The position numbers and the translations under genes were made by a program. From positions 248,001 through 312,000 of the forward strand of contig CAWKJU010000009.1 of the NCBI GenBank assembly GCA_963849955.1: a stretch of 64,000 nucleotides of DNA, read 5' to 3'. The DNA comes from CAWFGW01 sp963849955. Lineage in GTDB: Bacteria > Bacteroidota > Bacteroidia > Cytophagales > JAAEPT01. The notes below the pieces were generated by a model, which worked only from the letters and a program-made list of their open reading frames with translations, was not told where the DNA came from and searched no databases. Positions 27,100-33,671 of the stretch are shown here, one piece after another (within the stretch, counting starts at the first letter, position 1; each line of letters begins with the position of its first letter).

Positions 27100-28485
27100 T
27101 TATCCATTCTTTTTATTCCTTTTCCACGGTGCATTTTTCTGATAATCACCTGCCATAATAGACCCATAGGGTAGCACTTCATCAACTACTTCACCTAAAC
27201 CAAATTCTTTCATTTGATTTCTTACAGAAGTTGCATCTTTATAGGCAGACGGTAATTCAGTGATATCAATTTCGTTTGAGAAAAACCGAATGTCTAATCC
27301 AGCCGTTTCTTCTTGGAAAACTGTTTCAATGGTTTTACCCTCTTTTGATCTTCGGTGTTGAGTTCTGCTAATATTACGACCAGCTCCATGGGGTGCAAAT
27401 CCTAAGTTAGAGGGAGTAGCTTTTCCACCAACAATTAATACCGACTCTGCCATATTCAATGGAATTAAACGAGGACCTGTAACATCAGGCATAAATGAAG
27501 CACTCAACGGAGTAGCACCTTTTGCATGGTAAAATAGATCTCCATCCTTGAAAACGAAATTATGTTCGTTCCAATACCTATCTTCCACACTAATACCTAC
27601 CACCTCAGCCGTTGCATTATGAATACATTCGTGGTTTAATTTAGTCCACTTTCTAATTAGCTGTAGTGCTTCCCAGTAGGTTTTACCTTCTTCAGTGTCA
27701 AATGGAATCCATGCATTATGTTTTAGCGTTTCATTTGATAAGCGTTGCCTAAACCGTTCCGCTATCTTCATACCTTTTGTATACAACTTTGCTCCCACCC
27801 CTCTTGAGCCATGGTGTGTAACCATCATTGTATTTCCTGTTTTCTTCGATTTACCCACAAATAGAAAATGATTTCCATCACCTTGAGTGCCTAAGTGTGC
27901 TCGCGCGACTTGTATCATGTTTTGATCGTTTAGTAATCTGTTTGCTTCAAACTCTGCTAACAATTCAGCGGGAAAACGAAATTGATTTTCTCGACTCCTA
28001 CCACCAGGGCCAAAATGTGTAATCCTGTGAGCAGCATCCAAGACTACTTTGGGATCTACACGACCAAAATCCGACAACATGACTGAACAACAAATGTCTG
28101 CCGAGTGCATTCCAGGGTGAATAGCATTTTTAGTCACCACCACGCCCCCTACTGGGATAACACCCAAGGTACCTGTTGGACAAGCATCTGGCATAATTGA
28201 ACCTGTTACAACTGTGGGCGTCTTCATTAACTCCTTCATCGTCTCAATTACCTGAGAGACGTTACCTTCTTCCAATTCATTTTCGGCTTTAATATTCACG
28301 AAAAAAGGAGCTCCATCCTCATTTAAAGGAAGTTGAGCAGGTGCTCTAAACTGTTTCAAGTAATTTGCACGCTCCTCTCCTTCTAATTGATGTTCGTTGA
28401 TATGTTCAATAGCTGTTTTAAACCATTTTCTGGGTTCAAAACCTAATTCAATTAATGTATTTCCAGTTATTATAAATTTTTCCAT
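27100..28485 (-). CDS. rtcB: RNA-splicing ligase RtcB (slipin-operon type, RtcB1)
   Basis: 461 residues of the RtcB ligase family, which joins 2',3'-cyclic phosphate or 3'-phosphate RNA ends to 5'-OH ends using GTP and Mn2+. Visible motifs are MPDACPTGTLGVIPVGGVV, the metal-cysteine segment HSADICCSV, GDGNHFLFVG, VTHHGSRGVG, WNEHNFVF, HAKGATP and the guanylylated-histidine motif APHGAGRNISR. The canonical MPDAH is MPDAC here, a variation shared by the operon-associated RtcB branch as far as I recall. It is the last gene of the array-slipin-RlaP-RlaP-unknown-RtcB operon and ends at a strong terminator. Likely job: sealing tRNA or rRNA cut by ribotoxins. Confidence 0.95.
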   Translation of the reverse strand: MEKFIITGNTLIELGFEPRKWFKTAIEHINEHQLEGEERANYLKQFRAPAQLPLNEDGAPFFVNIKAENELEEGNVSQVIETMKELMKTPTVVTGSIMPDACPTGTLGVIPVGGVVVTKNAIHPGMHSADICCSVMLSDFGRVDPKVVLDAAHRITHFGPGGRSRENQFRFPAELLAEFEANRLLNDQNMIQVARAHLGTQGDGNHFLFVGKSKKTGNTMMVTHHGSRGVGAKLYTKGMKIAERFRQRLSNETLKHNAWIPFDTEEGKTYWEALQLIRKWTKLNHECIHNATAEVVGISVEDRYWNEHNFVFKDGDLFYHAKGATPLSASFMPDVTGPRLIPLNMAESVLIVGGKATPSNLGFAPHGAGRNISRTQHRRSKEGKTIETVFQEETAGLDIRFFSNEIDITELPSAYKDATSVRNQMKEFGLGEVVDEVLPYGSIMAGDYQKNAPWKRNKKNG

Positions 28486-28506
28486 TTTACTGTATATTTT
28501 TTTTCA

Positions 28507-29085
28507 CTACTTCCAAAGCTGCCACCATTTTTTGGTTGATATTTCTTCAATTATTTCTGTTTTTATATTAGTAGCTGCTTTCATTTCAAAATATGGAAAC
28601 TTACTTATTTCGAACCCTGGCATTTTAGACTCTTCAATAGTAATTCTTATCAATAATTCTAGGGCATATTTTCTTAGATCACTTTTTAATTTATCAATTG
28701 GATCATTATTTCTTGACCAATAATCAAAAACACCACTGCCTAGATAATGTAGTAGAGTACATTTATCGTAATCCCAATCATTAAAGTACCCCAAAGCTTT
28801 AGCGTGTAAAGTATCCTCTTTACCAATTGCTAAGACAGACAAATACGCTTTCGAACGCCATAGCTTTAACTCAGCTTCATCAAGAAATGGAGTCACGATT
28901 TTTGTAAACTCATAAACAGCACCACTCCTTTTGTAGTCAAATGTAAACAGCGACAGATTTAACTCATTCTCTAAATCTTCAACTAACTCTGTTTGTGTAT
29001 ATAACCATGATTCAAATTCATCTATGGGTATAGTTTCTGATATTGCCCCAAACAGATATTCCTTTAGTTCTTTCTTAATTTCCAT
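28507..29085 (-). CDS. Unknown protein in the RNA-repair operon
   Basis: About 192 residues from ATG 29085 (a TTG two codons earlier is less likely). Acidic, helical, no signal peptide, ending in WWQLWK. I do not recognise a family. It starts MEIKKELKEYLFGAISETIP and includes the segment LHAKALGYFNDWDYDKCT. Its size and helical character resemble immunity or adaptor proteins, but that is only an impression. It lies 21 nt upstream of rtcB and is preceded by a 20-nt hairpin repeat also found near the tRNA-like array, so it is an integral operon member. Confidence 0.75.
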   Translation of the reverse strand: MEIKKELKEYLFGAISETIPIDEFESWLYTQTELVEDLENELNLSLFTFDYKRSGAVYEFTKIVTPFLDEAELKLWRSKAYLSVLAIGKEDTLHAKALGYFNDWDYDKCTLLHYLGSGVFDYWSRNNDPIDKLKSDLRKYALELLIRITIEESKMPGFEISKFPYFEMKAATNIKTEIIEEISTKKWWQLWK

Positions 29086-29105
29086 ACCCAAAGATGAAAT
29101 CCACC

Positions 29106-29125
29106 TACGCAGTCTTTTTGCGTAG
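29106..29125. repeat. Dyad-symmetric repeat copy 1 (TACGCA-N7-TGCGTA type)
   Basis: TACGCAGTCTTTTTGCGTAG at 29106-29125 is identical over 20 nt to 33028-33047. It lies in the 40-nt gap between the second RlaP gene and the unknown gene. It could be a regulator operator or an RNA hairpin (7-bp stem here, counting the flanking C at 29105). Confidence 0.7.
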
Positions 29126-29131
29126 ATAAAT

Positions 29132-30184
29132 TTATTTGTAAATTTCTTTTCGAAAGTTTACTAAAGCATCTTCTAGTTCTTCTTTATTTGTTCTTTCTGG
29201 TAACTGACTAGATTCATAGGCTTTTTCCATTGAGCTTATTTTTTCTTCTGCCATTTCAAGAAGGTGATTGTATTCAAATTCTCCAGAACGAATTTTTAGT
29301 AAGAAATCACGGTCGCTTCGTTTAACAAAAACCTCCCCTTCACGAGCTATTTCATCTGCCATTGTTAGTAATCGAAAAGTGTGCATCATGTTTTTTGAAT
29401 CGTAGTTTTTACCATGGCCAATTGTATTTTCATAACGCGCTTCATTTCTTCTATCAACCCAATCCCAATATTCTTTATACTCTTTACAATAAGTAGAATA
29501 TCCAGACTGATTAAAGGATAAAAGTGCCTCTGGTTCTACATCACTTTCTACAGAACTGAGTGATACTTCATTGGCTTCCGCCTTTTGAATAATACCTTTG
29601 TACTGCTTTGTTTTACTATGGTACAACGCATATACCTCATTCAAACGGGGTATTTTACTCAAACCACAATCAGATTGATCCCATCCTTTTATGACCAAGA
29701 ATTTATTCAATGAAACCGAACCTTGGTGAAGAGGTACATAACAAAAGTCAAGCACCGACTTACGCTCTTTCTCCATAGGATTTAACACCTTCTTGTTTAA
29801 CCCTTTTGCTTTACGAATTTGAGTGATGGCATAACCTGCAAACGTGTTTTTACATTCTTTTGTCAAATACCATTCTTTCTTAATCGAGTTAAATAGTGGA
29901 TGTTTTGTTAGTACTGACTCTTTTGAGGTATGTAATAGTTCTATCATCGTGGGGTTGCTTTTTGCTAACAACTCGAAAAAGCGTCCTAATTCAGTGTATG
30001 ATTCATCGTTAGAATCATTACTAATTTGGTCTATTGAAGAAAAACCATAAAAGCGGAGTTTCGGTAGATAGAAAACACCTCTTTTATCGGTATCTGATGT
30101 AGTAGTTGATAAACCGTAAGCTCTACTCCCACTAATACAGTCGAGCAACAGTAAACGCTCTTTTTTTAATGTTCTAATATCCAT
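29132..30184 (-). CDS. RlaP-type nucleotidyltransferase (RNA repair pathway Pol-beta family), long form
   Basis: 350 residues. The Pol-beta nucleotidyltransferase signature is near the N-terminus: GSRAYGLSTTTSDTDKRGVFYLP (GS followed by the metal-binding DxD). A helical region follows with ITQIRKAKGLNKK and GHGKNYDSKNMMHTFRLLTMADEI, a block typical of the RlaP/COG3541 family that is repeatedly found beside RtcB. Members are proposed to add or remove nucleotides at RNA ends before ligation. It overlaps the upstream RlaP gene by 19 nt, showing tight coupling. Confidence 0.88.
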   Translation of the reverse strand: MDIRTLKKERLLLLDCISGSRAYGLSTTTSDTDKRGVFYLPKLRFYGFSSIDQISNDSNDESYTELGRFFELLAKSNPTMIELLHTSKESVLTKHPLFNSIKKEWYLTKECKNTFAGYAITQIRKAKGLNKKVLNPMEKERKSVLDFCYVPLHQGSVSLNKFLVIKGWDQSDCGLSKIPRLNEVYALYHSKTKQYKGIIQKAEANEVSLSSVESDVEPEALLSFNQSGYSTYCKEYKEYWDWVDRRNEARYENTIGHGKNYDSKNMMHTFRLLTMADEIAREGEVFVKRSDRDFLLKIRSGEFEYNHLLEMAEEKISSMEKAYESSQLPERTNKEELEDALVNFRKEIYK

Positions 30185-30924
30185 TTTCTAAACAGCTTAT
30201 TTAATTGTTCAGTTTTTCCTTTTGGTTCACAGCCCATGTGGATTATCTTATCTTCTATTTCTAAAATGGTTTTTGATAAGTAGCTATCCACCTTATTAAA
30301 TCGATTGACCTCCAAAGCTTCACCATGTTTAGATTTTAATGACAACATTATATCTACCCATTCAATTAGTTTTTCATCGGTTAACAAGGTTCTCAAAACA
30401 CCAAATTCCATTGGCGGAACCTCGCCTGTAGCTACAATCCACTTGGCAGCTAATGTTGATCGAAGTACATAGAAATATTTTTTGAGTTTGACCTTTTCTC
30501 CCATCACATACGCCTTCATAAAATTCTTACTAAGCGAAAGGTAGTGATGAACTCCTGACAAAGGTCTGTAATACTCCTTTTCCAAATGCAACAAGTTATT
30601 TTTGAAACCTGACACCTCTTTATATATTATAGGTGACCGTAATTTCTCATATAAACTAGCATTAGAACCTCGGAACAAACGCATCGTTTTCCGCAATTCC
30701 CAGCCAGCAAAATCCAACACTGCTCCTACATCGGTAATTGTGTCTTTATCATCATCAATTTTTAAATACCAAGCTTCTGGATGTTTGTAAATAAACCGGA
30801 CATCATAGTCGCTATCTAAAGATGGGAATCCCCATGCTCTGGAGCCAGACTCGCAGGCATTTAGCACTTCTACATGGTGTTTCTCTTCTATTTCTCTAAG
30901 TTTATTAGTTATCTCCGCTCTCAT
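30166..30924 (-). CDS. RlaP-type nucleotidyltransferase, short form
   Basis: 252 residues with the signature CESGSRAWGFPSLDSDYDVRFIYKHP near residue 24-48 (GS plus DYD metal residues). Further RlaP-like features are LRKTMRLFRGSNASLYEKLRSPIIY and the Lys/Arg-rich central helix SKNFMKAYVMGEKVKLKKYFYVLRSTLAA. Two different RlaP enzymes in tandem suggest that they act on different ends or form a heteromer. It starts 56 nt after slipin and overlaps the next gene. Confidence 0.88.
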   Translation of the reverse strand: MRAEITNKLREIEEKHHVEVLNACESGSRAWGFPSLDSDYDVRFIYKHPEAWYLKIDDDKDTITDVGAVLDFAGWELRKTMRLFRGSNASLYEKLRSPIIYKEVSGFKNNLLHLEKEYYRPLSGVHHYLSLSKNFMKAYVMGEKVKLKKYFYVLRSTLAAKWIVATGEVPPMEFGVLRTLLTDEKLIEWVDIMLSLKSKHGEALEVNRFNKVDSYLSKTILEIEDKIIHMGCEPKGKTEQLNKLFRKWILEH

Positions 30925-30980
30925 GTTATCTCTCTATTTAAGGACTTAGTCCAAGTGAACTAAGCCCAAGTTTAAACCAG

Positions 30981-32081
30981 TTAAGAACCTGTAAACAATT
31001 GCTTCATCTGACCTAAGATTTGACTCCCGCCAGACACTGTTATTTCACCCACTTTTTCAGCGACCTTTTCTACGTATTCCATTTCTTTTAACTTGAACAA
31101 CATGGCGTTTTCTTCCATTAATTTAGCTGTGTTCAACAAACTCCTTGTAGAAGCAGTCTCTTCACGCCTCATGATTGTATTTGCTTGTGCTTTTTTCTCA
31201 GCAATTAATACTTGATTCATGATGTCCTTTACTTCACCTGGTAAGATGATATCCTTGATACCACCGCTTAACACTTGTACTCCCAAGATTGCTGCGCTGT
31301 CACGAACAGTTTCACCAATTTCAATGGCCAACTCTTCTTTACGAGCCATTAATTCATCTAAGGTTAAGGATCCAATCGACACTCTAATAGCTAATTGAGT
31401 AATAACATATAATTGTTTTTCAAATTCTTTGTTATTCGTCAACGCCTTCATCACGTCTGTCACTTTATATTGTGAGAAGTAATTTACTCGAATGGCTGCT
31501 TTGTCCTTTGTTAAAATTTCTTGTCCGGAAACTTCCATTTGCTGAACTCTCAAATCCACTTTGTTTAACTTGATTTGTTCAGCAGTTTTCCAAAAGAAGT
31601 AGGTACCGGCTTCTAACATGCGCTCCACTCGACCATCGACTTCCATTATTGCTCGTTCATACGACTCTACTACGTAAACCCGGACATATTCAAAGATTTC
31701 TCTTCGTGCCAATAATGCTTTTGAGATGTTTTCAGTAATCTCTTTTTTACTTAAATCGATGCGTGTGAAAGAATAGTTAATTAACCCTTTCCAGAAAGCA
31801 TATTTACCTGTTTTTAATACAGCCGTAAATTTTCCATCGTTATATTGAATCACGATTTCATCGTCCTTTACTTCTACCACGGTAACTAATTGCTCAAACT
31901 GTTTATTCCTCAATAAGAGCGTTAAATGAGCTTGAGAACTTGCTATTGGAGTATCCATATTAAATAACACTTCAGTTTCATTAAAGCCTATCCAATACAC
32001 ACCTTCTGTTAAAACACGGTTTAAATCACCGTATTTATACACCATGGCAACTTTTCCTGCATTTACTCTTACTCTTTTCAT
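30981..32081 (-). CDS. Slipin-type SPFH/Band 7 protein of the RNA-repair operon
   Basis: 366 residues with an SPFH domain in the C-terminal two thirds (LDLRVQQMEVSGQEILTKDKAAIRVNYFSQYKV, VLIAEKKAQANTIMRREETA). A beta-rich N-terminal extension (MKRVRVNAGKVAMVYKYGDLNRVLTEGVYW) replaces the usual membrane helix. Slipins of this kind are known companions of RtcB operons, probably as oligomeric scaffolds. It is the first protein gene behind the tRNA-like array, ~320 nt after the last permuted unit, so array and mRNA are likely one transcript. Confidence 0.9.
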   Translation of the reverse strand: MKRVRVNAGKVAMVYKYGDLNRVLTEGVYWIGFNETEVLFNMDTPIASSQAHLTLLLRNKQFEQLVTVVEVKDDEIVIQYNDGKFTAVLKTGKYAFWKGLINYSFTRIDLSKKEITENISKALLARREIFEYVRVYVVESYERAIMEVDGRVERMLEAGTYFFWKTAEQIKLNKVDLRVQQMEVSGQEILTKDKAAIRVNYFSQYKVTDVMKALTNNKEFEKQLYVITQLAIRVSIGSLTLDELMARKEELAIEIGETVRDSAAILGVQVLSGGIKDIILPGEVKDIMNQVLIAEKKAQANTIMRREETASTRSLLNTAKLMEENAMLFKLKEMEYVEKVAEKVGEITVSGGSQILGQMKQLFTGS

Positions 32082-32278
32082 CTTCTTATATATTAACTTT
32101 GTACTTATTATTGATCAAAAGAAGTTGTTGATGACATCATCCAACTCAACCGGAATTTTCATTGAGTGTAGTTGACATCATTGGTTCTTTCCTACTTACT
32201 GCTCTTTTCTTTCAACAGCTATTGCTGCTTATTCAATGAAGATTTGTGTTAAGATTGAAGCAACAATTTACCCTACAC

Positions 32279-32345
32279 GGTATCCTGAAACTTTCGGGGT
32301 TCAACTGAACTGTTCTTTTTCTCGAAAGAAACTGAACGGATATCC
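32279..32345 (-). ncRNA. Structured element with UUCG-capped hairpin between the tRNA-like array and slipin
   Basis: On the minus strand GGATATCC (32345-32338) pairs with GGATACC (32285-32279) with one bulged A. Inside, GTTC/GAAC encloses TTTCT TTCG AGAAA, a perfect stem with a stable TTCG loop, followed by a second small GTTCA/TGAAC palindrome. The outline (outer stem, GTTC...GAAC arm) resembles a decayed tRNA but no T arm is left. Boundaries are by eye. Confidence 0.45.
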
Positions 32346-32398
32346 AATCAACCACTTCTTATTTCTACTTTTTTTAGAAGAAGTAAACTTCATCATCG

Positions 32399-32476
32399 CT
32401 AGATCCTAAATCTAGTGTTCTACCAATTGAACTACTCTAACCGCGAGTCAGAGATGGGATTCGAACCCACAACTCG
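32399..32476 (-). ncRNA. Circularly permuted tRNA-like unit P2 (Leu-like anticodon TAG)
   Basis: Minus strand, 5' to 3': CGAGTT, T arm GTGGG TTCGAAT CCCAT, 3' acceptor strand CTCTGAC (32453-32447), linker TCGCG, 5' acceptor strand GTTAGAG (32441-32435), TA, D arm GTTC AATTGGTA GAAC, A, anticodon arm CTAGA TTTAGGA TCTAG (32415-32399). The acceptor strands pair 7/7 (one G-U) although the 3' strand comes first. D stem 4/4 and anticodon stem 5/5 are perfect. The 7-nt loop has U33 and anticodon TAG. Here the break in the tRNA shape falls in the variable region. Sequence seen directly; folding done by eye. Confidence 0.75.
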
Positions 32477-32550
32477 ATCTTGTTGTTCTTACCAACTGAA
32501 CTATCCCGACTAATCGGGAGAGGGAATCGAACCCTCGACCTACAAGGTGA
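32477..32550 (-). ncRNA. Circularly permuted tRNA-like unit P1
   Basis: Minus strand, 5' to 3': TCAC, 3' anticodon-stem strand CTTGT (32546-32542), canonical variable loop AGGTC, T arm GAGGG TTCGATT CCCTC, 3' acceptor strand TCCCGAT (32519-32513), linker TA, 5' acceptor strand GTCGGGA (32510-32504), TA, D arm GTTC AGTTGGTAA GAAC, A, 5' anticodon-stem strand ACAAG (32483-32479), AT. The acceptor pairs 7/7 (one G-U), the anticodon stem ACAAG/CTTGT 5/5, D stem 4/4, T stem 5/5. Every helix of a class I tRNA is present with the halves in reversed order, so the RNA is open at the anticodon loop and closed at the acceptor end. Confidence 0.8.
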
Positions 32551-32652
32551 GAAAGATGTCCATTTCAAAACCAGTATATTAAAACCTACAAGGCTAACAC
32601 TACCGAGCCATACAGAGACCCAGGTTTCAATTTATAAACAACCGTCTTTCGT
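32551..32652 (-). ncRNA. Degenerate tRNA-half remnants
   Basis: A D-arm-like GGCT CGGTAGTGTT AGCC (minus, about 32611-32594) and two T-loop-like stretches with lost stem pairing lie here. CCTTGTAGGT occurs twice (in the D-arm flank and at the start of unit P1), a direct repeat that marks past duplication. No complete fold could be built by eye. Confidence 0.4.
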
Positions 32653-32721
32653 TGTCGGAAAAGGATTCGAACCTTTATCTTCAGCATTAAAACTAACGTC
32701 CTACCATTGGACCATCCGATA
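32653..32721 (-). ncRNA. tRNA-like unit C in normal order with 6-nt anticodon loop
   Basis: Minus strand, 69 nt: TATCGGA, TG, D arm GTCC AATGGTA GGAC, G, anticodon stem TTAGT/GCTGA around TTTAAT, variable AGAT, T arm AAAGG TTCGAAT CCTTT, TCCGACA. The acceptor pairs 6 of 7 (one A-C). The anticodon loop has 6 instead of 7 nt and weak stem pairs, so it is unlikely to decode. No CCA encoded. Reads as a tRNA-derived element that kept its outline. Confidence 0.6.
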
Positions 32722-32731
32722 ATATTTTTGT

Positions 32732-32931
32732 CTCCTCTCCCGGATTCGAACCGAGACCTTCTTTAACAGAATCGCCAGGCTATAAATACGCTTCCCTACT
32801 CTACTTCTTTAGATCGGTATTTCGGTGCTTCTGTAAATTCTATTCATCCAGATCTTTCACTAAACGACATCTTCCTGACTGTCCACGATTAAGCAATTTT
32901 CCCGCAGCACTTCCTTTTATGCTAAGAGGAG
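32732..32931 (-). ncRNA. Split tRNA-like unit D with ~125-nt insertion
   Basis: 5' part (minus): acceptor CTCCTCT (32931-32925), TA, D arm GCAT AAAAGGAA GTGC with the loop GG, then GCGGG. 3' part: an Asn-like loop CTGTTAA, AGGT, T arm CTCGG TTCGAAT CCGGG and acceptor AGAGGAG (32738-32732). The acceptor strands pair 7/7 across the insertion. The anticodon stem does not form. The insertion contains one further stem, AGATC(T)GG with CCGATCT. Confidence 0.5.
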
Positions 32932-32947
32932 TTTAATTTTTCAATTA

Positions 32948-32972
32948 CCCGTTCCGCCATTTACGGAACGGG
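32948..32972. other. Perfect 9-bp hairpin at the 5' side of the array
   Basis: CCCGTTCCG (32948-32956) pairs with CGGAACGGG (32964-32972) around a 7-nt loop. No T run follows in the array direction, so it is not a terminator for the operon. It may cap the 5' end of the array transcript. Confidence 0.55.
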
Positions 32973-33027
32973 GGTTTATATTTAATCCATCGATTAATTA
33001 ATCAACACTTCAAAGTTGAGGTGTAAG

Positions 33028-33047
33028 TACGCAGTCTTTTTGCGTAG
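33028..33047. repeat. Dyad-symmetric repeat copy 2 in the divergent regulatory region
   Basis: TACGCAGTCTTTTTGCGTAG, identical to 29106-29125. It lies between the array (minus) and the DUF559/WYL genes (plus), where an operator for the WYL regulator would be expected. An AT-rich inverted repeat (AAAATTATTT, 33050-33082 region) follows it. No full TTTG/TAnnTTTG promoter is visible for either direction. Confidence 0.65.
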
Positions 33048-33218
33048 TGAAAATTATTTCGTTTTTTTAAGAAAATAATTTTACTGGGCCTTTAGATTTT
33101 GGGAGCTAGAATGCGTATTAAAAAAATTGAAAGTTACTTGGAGAAAAGAACTTCGGCTATAAAACACCCCCCTAACCCGTCTGAAGAGGGGAATACCTTA
33201 TTTACTACTTATAGTACT

Positions 33219-33668
33219 ATGGCAAGAAACAAAATCATTTCTTATAGAAAAGACCTGAAACAAAAAGCACGAGAACTTAGAAAGAATAGTACGTTAGCGG
33301 AAGTGCTCTTATGGAGTGAGATCAAGAATAAACAACTTGAAGGGCATCAATTTCATCGACAAGTTCCAATGTTAAATTATATCGTAGATTTCTATTGTCA
33401 TGAGCTGATGCTTGCTATAGAAATTGATGGTGATAGCCACAACTCAGCTGAAGCAGTAAAATATGACATCAAAAGACAAAAGGCATTAGAACTTGAGGGA
33501 GTACATTTTTTGCGTTTTGATGACTTAGATGTAAAGAAGAATATTGCGTTTGTTCTCAATTCGATTTTAGAAACCTTTGTAGAAAATCAATCTGACCACA
33601 CTCAACAAACGACCACTAACTCCTCCCTTGAGGGAGGTGCAGGAGGGTTGTTAACACTAAACCTATAA
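33219..33668 (+). CDS. DUF559 (Vsr/MTE-like) endonuclease-fold protein
   Basis: About 149 residues from ATG 33219 (MARNKIISYRKDLKQKARELRKNSTLAEVLLWSEIK). The DUF559 core is clear: GHQFHRQVPMLNYIVDFYCHELMLAIEIDGDSHN, RQKALELEGVHFLRFDD, with an acidic D..E.D active-site pattern of the restriction-endonuclease fold. It is flanked by CCCCCCTAACCC-like and GGAGGGTTGTTAAC-like sequence that encodes NPPNPSEEGN and SLEGGAGGLL, a pattern often seen around DUF559 genes in Bacteroidota. It ends 3 nt before the WYL gene. It may be a mobile passenger rather than part of the repair system. Confidence 0.8.
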   Translation: MARNKIISYRKDLKQKARELRKNSTLAEVLLWSEIKNKQLEGHQFHRQVPMLNYIVDFYCHELMLAIEIDGDSHNSAEAVKYDIKRQKALELEGVHFLRFDDLDVKKNIAFVLNSILETFVENQSDHTQQTTTNSSLEGGAGGLLTLNL

Positions 33669-33671
33669 ACT

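Noticed and set aside
32447..32510. A normal 64-nt tRNA reading GTCGGGA...CTCTGAC on the minus strand
   Set aside because: It lacks a variable loop and a proper anticodon arm, and its acceptor pairs poorly (one mismatch, two G-U). Its two ends pair better with neighbouring halves, so it is a chimera of P1 and P2.
32480..32722. Plus-strand 80-codon open frame across the array
   Set aside because: It is antisense to the tRNA-like units and translates T-arm-like repeats (phrases such as GKGFEPLSSALKL are typical of frames read through tRNAs).
32948..32972. Terminator at the 9-bp hairpin upstream of the array
   Set aside because: No T run follows on the minus strand, and on the plus strand there is no gene to terminate.
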